This document shows positions 34,401 to 45,398 of a stretch of DNA of 64,000 nt, piece after piece (the stretch's first letter is position 1; every line of letters begins with the position of its first letter). This stretch comes from Gymnothorax reevesii (Eukaryota > Chordata > Actinopteri > Anguilliformes > Muraenidae). The stretch spans positions 68,899,876 through 68,963,875 of the forward strand of contig CM056576.1 in assembly GCA_029721435.1 (NCBI GenBank). The letters run 5' to 3'. The notes beneath the pieces were generated by a model. It was not told the origin of the DNA. It did not search any database and saw only the letters and a list, made by a program, of their open reading frames with translations. The position numbers were made by a program, and so were the translations under genes.

Positions 34401-34712
34401 TTGGGATATTCTGGTAAAATCGCCGCCGCAGGACTGCTATCCTTAGTCCCCAGATCTGACGGGAAACCGGTGTCTGTAGGGCGGATGCAGTCTGGAGGGA
34501 GGCAGCAGGTGTCTGGAGGGCAGTGGCTGGAGTCCGGAGGGAGGCAGCCCCTGTCTGGACGTGGGCCAGCGACTGGTGGGCGGTTGAAAGCCTGCAAGGC
34601 GGCAGGTCGTGGAAGCAACCTGATCAGCTTTAGTGCTGCTGCAGCTCACGTCCTCCTGCATCAGACTCTCTGACTCTTTGATGTTGACATTGAAAAAATG
34701 TCTAATTTCCAT
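31428..34712 (-). pseudogene. hAT (TTF-finger) transposase
   Basis: Domains in order on the - strand: Ser/Pro-rich leader (34712-34443); TTF zinc finger with FCFPCRQF and a later H..H pair (34392-34156); FRGHDETEGSSNRGNFLEM and TSHETQNEF blocks (34060-33910); first catalytic Asp in NLMVDEARSFKSEQ (about 33810); second Asp in CKDGAAVMAG (about 33640); YIHCMAHKLNLVL (about 33550); LSDTRWAGKW (33385); a helical insertion domain to 32830; then, after a foreign insert, the C-terminal hAT dimerisation domain with TCQRTFSAMSRVRNWM and RLSSLSLLYI. Stops or frameshifts separate most blocks. It belongs to the ZMYM1/TTF-type hAT group, the same broad group as the fragment at 8270-9043. Inactive. Confidence 0.85.
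31895..32812. mobile_element. unassigned GC-rich inverted-repeat insert in the hAT gene
   Basis: The hAT coding sequence jumps between CVDAV (about 32827) and the ETLICDVDG block (about 31890). The 918 bp in between start CTCTTACATCC and end with its exact complement GGATGTAAGAG; the similarity extends with mismatches to about 20 bp (GTACG). Inside, CCCACGTGCGGGCC occurs twice (32031 and 32464) and CACGTG or ACGT motifs are frequent. No coding motif and no clear target duplication. I do not recognise the family. Confidence 0.55.
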
Positions 34713-34720
34713 TTTATCAC

Positions 34721-35416
34721 GCTGTTTTCATTTTGCTGGACTATCGTTGACTATAGCTAGCTAGCGAGGCAAAAATGTTAGCTTCTACGCTGCGTTGTAA
34801 CTACGCCGTGCATGCGTAATGAGCAGGTAACCTAAGCCTATCAAATACCATCTTCCATAGGCCTATATCAATATTATATCAATATACAAATAACTAAATA
34901 AATAATATGTTAAAAATTTGTGTTTTAATGTATTTCCCACCTCTTCTAAAATAGAATTAAAAATAAAAAACATGATTTTATTTTGGGATTTTTTTGTAAC
35001 AATTTTAATAGCGCCACCGTTGGTCTTAAAATGAGGTGTGATCAGTCACATTTATGATGCATTTCTATCTTGAGACTGCAAAAAGCGAAAAAGCGTGCTA
35101 TTGACCAAAAGAACCTGGTCTTAAATCATTGGTCAGTTTTTAACTGCTAATTTCAGGGCGCATAGTCAGATAATAGTATTCGTCTTTGTAGGCGAATGCA
35201 TGATGCACGTACACTCTGCTTGTCACATGCAGTACTACACATGCAGGGACGATCAGCAGTGCCCACTCTTGCAAATGATTAAAAATAAAGAGATTACAAT
35301 GTGAAAGATTATTGACTTGATATTTTAAAAAAGGCAGTTGCTATGGATATGGCAGTTTTCCAATGCATTTCAATGTGGAGAGGTACTGCAGTCCCAATTT
35401 CAAAACCTGCCATAAG
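34721..35416. other. non-coding sequence, nothing recognised
   Basis: AT-rich in 34870-35000. No motif or gene. Confidence 0.4.
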
Positions 35417-35515
35417 CTAACTCTGACTCTAACCCTAACCCTAACCTTAACCCTGACTCCTAGCCTAACCCTTTCCCTAACCATAATCCCTAATCCTTAT
35501 CCTTATCCCTTCAAA
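35417..35515 (+). repeat. degenerate CCCTAA (telomere-like) repeat
   Basis: CTAACCCTAACCCTAACCTT followed by increasingly diverged units (CCTAACCCTTTCCC, CCTAATCCTTAT). About 100 bp. It reads through in one frame as a false Leu-Thr repeat protein. Interstitial telomere-like tract; short enough to have arisen by repair or within a dispersed repeat. Confidence 0.65.
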
Positions 35516-35689
35516 TCGACTGTTATACCAATAAAAGCTGCCGTATCTCTAGACACAGCGTTTTAAAAAATGCATGTCAGAATGGTTAGTACAGCCGACA
35601 TCTGTAGATTGGAGAATGCTGTGATGCAGGCTGTTTAATTTGTGAGTGAACCTGTTGGAATGTGTGATTTAACGTTAGGCTACGCATGT

Positions 35690-36163
35690 AGGTATTTGCT
35701 AATTCTCATCTTGGCACGGAGAAGTAATTTGAGTATGGGTCTTGTCAATAGCACAGATGATACTGGGCATACCTGAGTGAGCATGAATTCAAGTTTGATT
35801 CTGTGTTGTTGGCGAATGTCCATTGGAAACTGGAGAAACTGTCGGATGATATGAGGTTCACAGAGCGCATTGATTGTTTGTTGAATTGTGCAACTGGCAG
35901 CTGATTGTGAAATCCCTAAATTTTCCGCGTTGCAAAGTTTCATTTTTCTGGTGGCCAAGTAATGAAGTGTTGTTAAACATTTCATTTCAGGGCTTATTAG
36001 CTTGTTTCTCATGGTTGGAGACGTAATTCTTTCCCTCACCAAGTCAACAACAAATAGTTCTTTGTGATTAGGTTTTGCGAGTTAGGAGTTCTCTTGACAA
36101 CTTTTAAGCTCTCCCAGACTTAGGAGCTACTTTTAGGCCTAAAATGCTTTGTGAATACGGGCC
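35690..36163 (-). pseudogene. PIF/Harbinger transposase N-terminal remnant with left terminus
   Basis: From the right, the - strand starts CCGTATTCACAAAGCATTTT, a typical PIF/Harbinger fish terminus, then encodes RERITSPTMRNKLISPEMK, TTLHYLATRKMKLCNA, LGISQSAASCTIQQTINAL and a FLQFPMDIRQQHRIKLEF block. These correspond to the region before the catalytic core of HARBI1-like nucleases. The nuclease core and the other terminus are absent; the copy stops near 35690. The second gene (Myb-like) of Harbinger is not seen. Confidence 0.75.
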
Positions 36164-37199
36164 CGGATCTTTGGATAAGTTGTGTATAGGATGACCCATT
36201 ATACCCCGATTATCTGAAAAATCTATTTTGAATCTGGCCTGATTCATTAATACAGTGTGTGCAACCCACCTTCCCTGCTTCTATTATCAAATACAAAAAA
36301 ATTTTTTACTGTTGGCTTCACCAATAGAGGGCCTTTCAGTGGCAGAAAAAGCAACGGATGACACTATCGTTACTGTCAAGAACTAATCTGGATATCTTCC
36401 ATATATCTGACTTGACCTTCAATCGTCAGCCAATTGGAAGCAAGTTCTTTTCACTACTGACGGATATTATTCAAAGGGTTATGGTAGTGTAGTCAAAATA
36501 ACATCACTTTCATCTCTTTCTCACTGGCTGTGTTTTTCCCTCATTTTAATTTCTGTCTGTCGTTCCTCACCAGGGTGTAATCATTTTTTTACCCGCAACT
36601 CTGAATTCGTATAGTTTCTATATTCATTTGCTTGTTTCATCCACAAGTTGTAATGTAATGTAAAGTTTATTCGTAGCCCCAGAAATTCACTATGATGATT
36701 TTTAGCACCTGGGTATGAATAAAACAATTTAGAACAATATTTTAAAAATGTATTGAAGTAATTTTTAGAGATCACCGTGTTCATGTTTCCAGACACTAAG
36801 TAATGGTTTACTCACGCACTTTGCAGGCCCTTATATCTGCAACGTGCAGTTTTTTTTCCTCCTACAAAGCAAGTAGGCCCTTATAATGGCAATTTGTCAA
36901 GTTGCAAGTGCATCTGGTTTTTAAAGGCAACTTGAGATGACACTCGGATTGGTTTATGTATGTTATGCCCAAAACATGCCTATGATTCATTAATTTAGAG
37001 TTGAAGTCCATCACTTTTGAACCTTGTGCCATACTTTTAGCCCAGAAAATCTGCAGCTACACCAGGGAAAATGGATTTGGACATGCCCTAAATGCACCAG
37101 GCGCTTCAGACCTTGTGCTTAGATCGCTAAAATGGGGCCTTTGATGTCATTTATCGTCAATTTGTTTGCTTAGGTATTTCTACAAGTCAATTTGAGTGA
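36164..37199. other. non-coding sequence, nothing recognised
   Basis: No gene or clear repeat. A TAATGTAATGTAAAG string at 36650-36664 may be a retroelement tail. Confidence 0.35.
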
Positions 37200-37980
37200 T
37201 GATCTGATCATAAATAACTTGAGAGTGGTTCTGATGACTTTGGGGTCAGACACCATCTTCATGTTTTCTTATTGTTAAGGATGGGAAGGTGTTCATAACA
37301 ACCCTAGGAAAAGATGTGAACCTCACTCTTGTATGCTGTGCTGCCTGAGTCATCAAGCATAAGACACAGGATAGCTGTATCAACAGAAAAAAATTATCAT
37401 GTAATTATTAGCAGTGCTTGATAAGCATTAACTTCTGCACAGGGTGAACAGCACTGATGAGCTGATGCATCCCTGGGGGGTCAACAGTGCTGATGATCGG
37501 GGGTTCAGACAGGGTCCTGTTCACCTTAAACAGCTGAGTTTGCTTAGTCAGGAAAGAACAGTACCTCTTAATGGTGAGAGGGTAGACATCCGTTTGCGGT
37601 TGTTTTCTAGAGAACGAGGCTGCAAGGTGTTAAAACCTGGGCTTAAATTCACCAATAACTGTCAAGCGTCAGCTCTTGGATTTTGTTGGTGTTCTGTCAC
37701 AAGGCAATAAACTGTTGATTGAGTCATAAGTGTCTCTCCAGTGAGTATATGCAAACTGTGAAAGAGTTCCAGCTGTGGGCCCACACTTCCTCATGTGATC
37801 TTCAACATACACTTCATCACTGTAGAGGTTAGCGAAACAGGTCTAAAATCCTTATTCTCTGTGGACAAGCTGTCAACATTGTGTCATGATTTCCCCTTTC
37901 CACAGTATTGGTGCAGAGCAAGAATCTAAGGACCCTGAAAAATGGAGCACTTGGCAATGTACATTTAATCTTTTATCTGT
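37200..37980 (-). pseudogene. L2-like LINE reverse transcriptase remnant
   Basis: On the - strand, across several frames: DFRPVSLTSTVMKCMLKI, LFHSLHILTGETLMTQS, then NLSPGFNTLQPRSL, then TGPCLNPRSSALLTPQGCIS with SSVLFTLC, and finally a degenerate version of the FADDT block near 37390 (FFC.YSYPVSYA). These follow the RT motif order of fish L2-like LINEs. The first catalytic Asp region reads NLSPGFNT where the family has VDFSSAFNT, and the FADD motif is lost. No endonuclease is attached. Very old copy. Confidence 0.65.
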
Positions 37981-38690
37981 CTTCATCAGTTTCATGTTGG
38001 GAACTCTTCATGCAGTCTCATCATGTTTTTGAATGAAAGGTCTCGGGACATCCTCAGTCTCCTTCGATGTGTTTCCCTGTCTTCTCCCCCGTCTGATTGA
38101 ACTCCTCTTGTGCAGTATCACAGTGCAACACTTAATTGTATATAATCATTACAGGCCTCAAATTAAGTTCTTTTTCGGGTAAGGCCACTTGGCCTTTTAT
38201 AATTGGGGCATCACAGCCAAAAAGTAGGGCACTAAGGCCAAGACTAAATTTATCAATTTTGCAAGAAAAATAAGTGATAATGACATTGTATGTTGGTAAA
38301 ACGGTATAAATCAGTAATTAGGAGTACATTGAAAACCCATATTTTATACATTTTTGAAACTGTTACATTTTTTTCAACTTGCAGCAATTTATTGACAGAA
38401 CTATCAAGACCAATAATTAGAAATGATTATAAAAAATTGAATGCCTTTTGCCAACATTTATTTACTGAGTCAAAAAAAGAACTCCACACTCATAAATTTG
38501 TAAATATTTTCTTGAAACTTTTAATAAAAGAGTTTTTATTATCACTAAGTGTAAATGCATTGTCAAAGACGTCATGACACGCATCAACTCCGACATGCAC
38601 AGGTACATAGCACGTGCGAGCGTACTTTAAGCTAAAACCATGTTTTCTTGTGTTCCTAGTCATGTGACCATATGAGAGATTATATTATCA
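37981..38690. other. non-coding sequence, nothing recognised
   Basis: The + strand open frame 38290-38577 is AT-rich and has no family motif. Confidence 0.35.
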
Positions 38691-38699
38691 CGTTAAAGT

Positions 38700-39275
38700 G
38701 ACATCTCGGAAAAACAAGTTTTCACCGCTAATTATGTATATTATTACGTTGATTTTCAATGCCATGGCTGTCAAACATTCAGCGTGAATGTGCCATTGGC
38801 ATGCTGAATAAGGAAACGTCAGTCACTGACGCCGCAAGGGTTATGGGATGCAGTCGACGGACTATCCATGATCTTCGGACACGTCTCCAACAAACTGGCA
38901 CCACAGCTGACCGACCTCATTCTGGTAGCCCACGTGTGACGTCAAAAGCAGAAGACTGACAAATTGTCTTACGTCATTTGCATAATCGATTTGTCACTGC
39001 AACGTCCACTAGGAATGAATTGTTTAGTGTGACTGCCCAAACCATACGTAATCGCCTGCGCACTGCTCTTATTCAAGTTGTAACTTACCATTTTTACTCT
39101 TGGACATTTCCGTAGCGTTTCCGGTGGAACTGGTTACATTATGGACATTATTTATGTGATACACCATCTTTAATTAGTACAGAATTAAATAAAATCATTA
39201 TTTAAAACCTAATTTCTGGTATGTTCAATTTATCGACCTCCAAACTAGTGTGAAGTCTTTATTTTGGCTGAGTAT
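38700..39275 (+). pseudogene. Tc1-like remnant, third family
   Basis: The open frame at 38759-38959 starts with LSNIQRECAIGMLNKETSVT and has DAARVMGCSRRTIHDLRTRL and TADRPHSGSPRVTS, the tandem helix-turn-helix and GRPR-like linker of a Tc1-type transposase. After a stop, VTAQTIRNRLR follows. The catalytic domain is deleted and a right end with AAGTCTTTATTTTGG lies at about 39255. The family differs from the CAACCCC-terminated copies. Confidence 0.7.
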
Positions 39276-39479
39276 ATAACTGGCATTGTAAGGATGATAG
39301 TATAAATGCAAAAATCCAAAACTTTCATTACTTGGCGTTTATTTTCACCATTGTTACAGTTGTAACTCAGCTGTGCATCATGCCAGACAAAATCCTTTTA
39401 GCCATGACTACATTCAGAATCTAGAACGGATTCATGGGGCATGTTGGCTTGACATGCTGCTGGAGGAAGTGTAATGCTT

Positions 39480-39900
39480 TCTATTCGTTTACGGGGGCAT
39501 ATAGCTTTTCACCTGTCTGTCTGTTTGTCTGTCCGCACTTTGCCATGGCTATAACTTTTGATCGGCTCATGATAGGACTTTGATACTTGGCATATGGATT
39601 GCTCATGAGAAGGCATTTCAGATGGGGTCATGACTTTTGACCTTCTGACCTTGACCTTGGAGCATGACGTTTGGTGAAAAAAACTTAAACATGGGCCATA
39701 ACTTCTCATTAGCTAGTAATAGGCATTTGATACCTGGCATATGTATTCCTTAGGATAAGGTCTTTCTGATGAGGTAATGAATGTTGACCTTGTGACCTTC
39801 ACCTTTAACCATTGATTGACTCATGATAGGCCTTTAATGGTTAGCATGTGCATGTTATGCACGGGGGCATCAGTGTTTCACAAACACATCTTGTTGAAAA
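39480..39900. repeat. tandem-like repeat with TGACCTT motifs
   Basis: Two units of roughly 140 bp (39540-39680 and 39690-39815) and a partial third share CATAACTTYTSAT, TCATGATAGG, TGATACTTGGCATATG and TTGACCTTSTGACCTTSACC. The outer ends carry ACGGGGGCAT in both places (39490 and 39860). Non-coding. Confidence 0.55.
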
Positions 39901-40980
39901 TGTTCTACTTTGAAACCTTGTGCCCCTGACTTCAAGTGGAAGTCAGTTTGACAGAGCAGTTTTTGTGGTATTGGGGGGGACTTCCAAAATGTTTGGCATG
40001 TGGTTTTGATGGTGTGGCTGTTTGGTGTATAGGTAAAACAAAACCCTACTGGTTTCTTGGGCACCGGGGTTGAATGTAAATTGGGCCTGGGTATTTTAGC
40101 TTTTATGGCAGATATAAGGCCATGAATTTTTGTGGTTTTCTCACTGAATTGTGAACTCATGAAATCAGAAGTAATGTGTGTTAGATTGCCTGGATTGCAT
40201 TCATAGACATCAGAATGGGAGTAATTAAGAGAGCTCCCGGGTGCGCTGTCTCCCAAAGGGCCGCTCATGCTCAGTCATTGTTCACTGTGTTTTAAGCACA
40301 TGAGCATCAAGGATTTTTCCACGCAGATAATTAATGCTTACATTTTCCATTTTAGACCAGAATGAGAAATTTCACATTTTGACTTTGATTTACAGTTCTA
40401 GGAGTGACACAGAGTTATGTACAGAAATGTGAATATTAATGACCGTGATATTAGCAATTAGCCATTTACTGATAAAAGGTATAGCAAGAGGCAAGGTTAT
40501 ATGAATGGTTTTGTATCACAAAATTTCCCTTGTGTGTTCAGCATGTGCTATCATTTTCTTTTGAACATTTTGACTCTTTATCTTTTATTGAGAGTGATAA
40601 TTAATCAAATTAGTCTGATGGCTATTCATTTCTGAAAATGAATTCCATGGATAATTTGAATTATATTTCGTGATTTTGGCCATTTTTGTTGATGAAGAAA
40701 TAGTACCTGCCTGTGTAGTCCTTACACAAGAAATTAATCATGGCTCAGAATCCTGTGGCTTTGTTTAGCACAACTATGATTTTTTAAAAATTCAGTGGGC
40801 TTTTTTCGTCTGTGATGCAGTGCAGCATGTGTATCACATCATGTTGTAGAGGCAAACAAACCACCATTGTGAACTAAAGGAAAAAGAGAGAAAAGAGTGT
40901 GAGAGAGACAGATGAAAAGGGCCTTGGCTTATCAAGGATTAGGTTTGGCCAAGTCATTCCACTGAAGGAATGAAAATATT
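39901..40980. other. non-coding sequence, nothing recognised
   Basis: The - strand open frame 39870-40268 overlaps the repeat end and has no family motif. Confidence 0.35.
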
Positions 40981-41375
40981 CTGTGCTCCCAACAGTTTAG
41001 CAAAGGCCCTGTCCGGATTCAGCATGATAATGCCCCATGCGCAGAGCTTGGCCCATAAATTGTATGCGAATAGTTGTGTCAATGAACTTGATTTGCATGA
41101 ACAGGGCTCTGACTTCAAGCCCATCAAACAACTTCCAGATTAACTGGAGTTGATTTAAGCCTGGCCCAATCACCTTACATCACTGCCCATCCTCACTAAT
41201 ATTTTTCTGGCTGGATTGGGAGAAAAGCCCCACAGCAATATTGTGACATACAGTGGAGAGCCTTCCTGGAAGAATGGACGTTGTTATCGATGCAAAGGTT
41301 AGACCAGCTCTTATGCCCATGGTTTCGAAATGACACGTTGGAAATGTAGGAGTCCATATTTGTCCATTTTTGTGT
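40981..41375 (+). pseudogene. Tc1-like remnant, fourth family (C-terminal part)
   Basis: On the + strand GPVRIQHDNAPCAE gives the second Asp block of a Tc1-like transposase, followed across frames by remnants of the AQSP.LNPIEHLW region (here degraded), a TAHPH*YFSGWIG stretch, and AFLEEWTLLSMQR near the C-terminus. The DNA also keeps CTTCCTGGAAGAATGGACGTTGTTAT, typical of the family. Many stops; no termini found. Confidence 0.65.
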
Positions 41376-42119
41376 GTACTTTAGTGTGCATGTACTGTAT
41401 TTTGTTTAATTGGGGATTTGTGTGTTTTTGAGGGAGATATAATTATTGATATGTTTATCAGTGTGTGTGCAGGATTTAATCGGTGAGCATTCAGTCCAGC
41501 TTTGAACCTACCTTGCCGGCCCCACACAGCCACAGATTTTATAAACACATCGAACACTCTGCTCTAGAATATATTTTCCTAAAACAGAGAGGACCTGCCA
41601 CCACCCTTTCAGATTGAAAGGCAAAACTTTAAAATCTTTATGGTTTTCTGTTCTTTTTTCACAGTGGCAATGGAGGGAAGTATCAGCTGAGAAACATTGC
41701 AATTCCAGTGGTATTATCATTTATGGGGTATTTCACTGTCTGGCCTGGATATTCTTCAGAATTAGTGCTTGAGTTTTTACAGTTGCATAATTCCAACAAG
41801 TTTTTCCAATGTGATTTTTTTTCGGCAAAACCGCTGAAAAGTTGCATTGAATATTTCTGTTATGTACCAGAGAGGAAGAAAATAGTGTCTCCAACTGCAG
41901 CTGGCATATTATTTCCACTGACCAGAAAATATATTTCCACATATTACATGTGAGATTTCTCCAGGTTTTTTAGGTTTTTCCATCGTTTTTAGTTAGGTTT
42001 TTCCATCGCAGCTGAGCCAGTGGAGCGCTGTACAAATTCAGAGCTAAATACTCACATGTCTGGTTATGGGCCAACATTACACAGCCACATTTCTGGTCAA
42101 CTGGCAGTCTTAATAGTTG
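41376..42119. other. non-coding sequence, nothing recognised
   Basis: Open frames at 41508-41953 overlap on both strands and lack motifs. Confidence 0.35.
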
Positions 42120-42320
42120 TTTCATCTTTGTGATGGCATAATGGTTATAGTGGAGGCAAAATTATCATAGTGGCACTGTAAATGTCATAGCAGCAGTACT
42201 AGTCATAGCAGTGGTGTAGTCATTGTTGAAACCTAATTCTCATTCTGGTGATATAAGCATCATAGTGGTGGCATAGTCATCAAAGTGGCAGTATAAGTAC
42301 CATAGTTGCCCTGCAGAGGT
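42120..42320 (+). repeat. degenerate minisatellite A
   Basis: Irregular units around GTCATAGTGGCAGTA, with CATAGTGGTGGCATAGTCAT, about 15-24 bp each, some ten units. No coding content. Confidence 0.6.
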
Positions 42321-42504
42321 CAGTTCAGCATTGTCAATTTAAGTGAATCCAAAAGATTGGCATGTCAGTGCAAGAAAAACAAAGCATGACTGGATGGTCT
42401 TGTGAGTTACTTCACATCCATGGCTCAGCCCTGATCTTAACTTTCTATGCAATGACTCTCTGTAGCTCTGCTTTCAAACATGACTTCATCACACCATACC
42501 CTCC

Positions 42505-42715
42505 CCCTGTGATCATGGCCTCATCATTCCATTGAAAGAGCCTGTGATCATGAACGCAACCCTCTGTACTGACCTTGTAATCATGATTTCATCACCCCAT
42601 CCACTGATACTGTACAGCGTCATCATCCCATTCTGAGACCTGGTAATCATGACCTTGTTGCCCCATTCACAGACAATGTGAACCAGGCTCATCTTTCCCA
42701 TCACTGCCGGTGCCA
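42505..42715 (+). repeat. degenerate minisatellite B
   Basis: Repeated GTGATCATGNCCTCATCA and CCCATTC-type blocks with a period near 45 bp, at least four units. Confidence 0.6.
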
Positions 42716-43166
42716 CTGTGGGTCAAGACTCTGGCCAGAGTGAAAAATAGGATTAAAAAATCGCTCTGTTGATCGCAGTGCAGACGTGCAGCTATGACCT
42801 ACTTCTATCTCCTCAGAGCTCCTGCCAATGGACAGTTATAGCTTCATGCGTCTTCAGAGAGTTCAGTCTCAGGGCTAACCCATTAGGGTTAGTGTTCCAC
42901 CAAGGAAGAGAGTATTTTTAACAGAGTTCTGGAGCCAAAATAAATGGAGCTAGTTTATAAAAATAACCCTTTCTGTCCCATTTCTGCTGCCGTGCACTGT
43001 AATGGCATGAGTACCCTTGTACATATCATAATGTGCAAATGCCTGGGATGAGACAGTGCCAATGAATAGGTGTTTGACTGCTCGCTCTATGATTTAGGGA
43101 TTATGCAATGTGAGACACATCAGACGCCCCACTGTCAGGGCCACACATAGAATGAGCAATAGTCAC
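42716..43166. other. non-coding sequence, nothing recognised
   Basis: No motif or repeat family identified. Confidence 0.35.
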
Positions 43167-43593
43167 AATGGGCTCTAATTTCGTAGACCAGGCGTAGGCG
43201 CGGCGCAGGCGCGGCGCATGGGGGGTGCGCCGCGCCAACGGGGTGTGTCCAGGCGTATGTGGCAATTTCGTGCCCGGCGTAGCCTGGCGCAAGAACTCCT
43301 CTGTCCCGCCTCTGCCCCTCCTTCCAGCGCAAGTTGGCAAAGAAGGCGACACAGCCGAGTCAAATCTTGCTCACTGGCAAGAGAAACGATGGATAGCGTG
43401 TTCCCATGAATTACAAACTGTTGCTGCTTTAAATTTTGGGATTAACATGCATGGACAACAATGCAAGATACGTGACACATTTATTTTCAATATGCGATCT
43501 TAACTCAGTACGAGATCATAGCAATCAGGCTGTATTCATTTTCCCCACTGAAGACGATAAAACCGAAGTGACAATAATAGTAGCCTTGTATTA

Positions 43594-44516
43594 AGCCGCT
43601 TGCACTCTGGACGCGAAACGAATTTTTCGCTCGACAGATTGCGTCTTGTGCCCGAAAGTCTGACAGGGTTTTAATAAATCTCCGTGTCCGACAGTCTATT
43701 ATTGTTTTTAATTTCTTCAAATCTGCTGACTCTTGTCGATATTAAACGTGAATTTTTTGATAAGAGGGCTCAGTTCTTTAAGATGAGTACCGAGAATTTC
43801 AATCAATGTTTCTGTTTAAGCTCTGCTCAGTAAAGCGAGTCGACACTGGCATGGGACAATGTACCTCCGTGTCTGACAGCTAAAAAAAAAAAAAGAGGAC
43901 GATTAGAACAGATTCATACCGAAATAAAGAATAAAAAGAAACATTTTAACAACAGAACATCCAATGAACACTGGGATTTATTTTTTAGCGGGTCATCTTT
44001 GTTGGATATCCCGTTATAAATCTTTTCTCATTTCAATACTTTTACTTTTTGCTGGCTGGTGGACATGGAGTATTTTGCATTTCGTGTCGGACAGTCTTAA
44101 TCGTGCATGCGATAATTTCTTCACACTGTCAATGGTCATGGAATTGATTTGCTCACGCACTGTTTTATCTCAGCTGTGGAAATAAAGCGTGAATCTGTTC
44201 GGTCCATCTGACTAATTTTCAAAAGAAAGACCGAATAAAGACTGCTGGCTATCTTCAACGGAAGAAAACAGAAGAATAGGCAAAAAAGACCAAGAAAAGT
44301 CGATAGCTATCAATTTGCATTCTGTGAGGGTCGAACACAAAAATGGCCAAGTTTCCACGTCTAATAATTCCTGGAATACTCGGAAAAATTAGAACTTTTA
44401 TGACTTTCGGACACGGAGCTATATTAAAACCCTGTCCAACTATCGCGTCTTTGCATTGACTTTGTCTGTAATCAGTCGGGCGAAAAATTCGTTTCGCGTC
44501 CAGTGTGCAAGCGGCT
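43594..44516. mobile_element. TTA-type inverted-repeat element, nested
   Basis: Ends AGCCGCTTGCACTCTGGACG and, inverted, AGCCGCTTGCACACTGGACG; flanked on both sides by TTA (43591-43593 and 44517-44519). Similarity between the arms continues, with gaps, for about 110 bp and includes CAGGGTTTTAATA and TCCGTGTCCGA. Internal copies of the TCCGTGTCCGACAG motif occur. 923 bp, no recognised gene. Confidence 0.8.
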
Positions 44517-44540
44517 TTAATGAGCATAGAACGCAAACAT

Positions 44541-44545
<5 letters not shown>

Positions 44546-44571
<26 letters not shown>
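44546..44571. repeat. TA dinucleotide microsatellite
   Basis: Uninterrupted TA run of about 13 units, between the nested element and the right arm of the outer one. Confidence 0.9.
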
Positions 44572-44575
<4 letters not shown>

Positions 44576-45134
44576 CAGTTTGTGGTTGGCTGAGAAAGAT
44601 GTGAAGTCGTTAGTTTGCATCACAGATTCAGCTGCGTTGATTAAGCCCGGTCAAGTTTCCATTACGCGTGGCAACCGCCTTTAATCTGACATCAGGACAA
44701 TCGATATAGATACAATAATTTATGTCCTTATTCAGATAGTTACATTAAATCGTGCTTCCTGTAATTATTTCTTGCATTGGAATGTGCCTGACATTCTGTA
44801 AACCTGCCTGTGAGATTTCGGTGACGTGTGCGCTCTCTGCGCCGGTCAGCCAAATTACCACTGCACGGAAATTAAACCAGGTTGGAGTTGGCGAGTTTTC
44901 TGCGCAACTCCAGCGGAGACTTTTTCTACGAAATTGTCACCGCGTCTTGATGAATATGTGACACCTCCCCCTACTACGCCGCCACACCCATCTCGGCGCA
45001 CCTTGGTCTACCGAAGGCTGCGCGCCTCACGAAATTACCACTACGCGGGCTGCGCCCTACGAAATTACCACTGCGCGGGCTGCGCTTCGCTACGCCACCT
45101 GCGCTGCGCCAGGAAATTAGAGCCCAATATATCA

Positions 45135-45398
45135 AAGATCCCCCACAATGTTACCAGGTGCACAGCTAATTAGTCCAAACAAGCCATTTCAAAATCTGTT
45201 GATGATGTTTGATGACATCATATGGAGATGTGCCTGCCCAGAGGAAGGAAGGAGTGAACAACTCCCGCCAAAGAGTTAGCTAATCAGTTCCTTCAGTATT
45301 TTCGGTGATCCCTCCCTCTTGTGATGTCACAAAGAGCGTATTTGAAATGGCGTGTAGTGGCGAATTAGCTGTGCAACTGGTGACATGGTAGGGGGCCT
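45135..45398. mobile_element. short inverted-repeat element, probably TTAA-type
   Basis: Left GATCCCCCACAATGTTACCA and right, inverted, GGCCCCCTACCATGTCACCA; further pairing through GCACAGCTAATT, GCCATTTCAAA and GATGACATCA. TTAA is present on the right (45399-45402) and reads ATCA on the left. About 264 bp, non-coding. Confidence 0.6.

Larger units (their letters stand above)
31300..34720 (-). mobile_element. autonomous-type hAT element, decayed
   Basis: A nearly full-length hAT transposase gene on the - strand, from leader (34712) to dimerisation domain (31428), with a separate element inserted at 31895-32812. Possible terminal sequence TAGGCGGTGCTAGGGCAGG lies at about 31302, but I could not pair it with a right terminus or find the 8-bp duplication, so the outer limits are approximate. 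Confidence 0.65.
43170..45125. mobile_element. GC-rich inverted-repeat DNA element (GGGCTCTAATTTC ends)
   Basis: Thirteen bases, GGGCTCTAATTTC, start the element and end it in inverted order. Both sides are flanked by AAT (43167-43169 and 45126-45128), suggesting a 3-bp target duplication. Sub-terminal zones about 200-250 bp long are rich in GCGCGGCGCAGGC-like units on the left and their inverse, with repeated ACGAAATTACCACT, on the right. The middle is occupied by a second element (43594-44516). No transposase motif. A PIF/Harbinger-like superfamily is possible from the 3-bp duplication, but this is inference. Confidence 0.7.

Noticed and set aside
35363..35566. Open frame coding a Leu-Thr repeat
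   Set aside because: Translation of the CCCTAA-type repeat, not a protein.
39870..40268. 132-codon - strand frame
   Set aside because: No motif, overlaps the end of the TGACCTT repeat, and has no splice or start context.
44826..45173. GC-rich open frame of 115 codons
   Set aside because: Lies in the sub-terminal repeat array of the GGGCTCTAATTTC element; composition keeps it free of stops.
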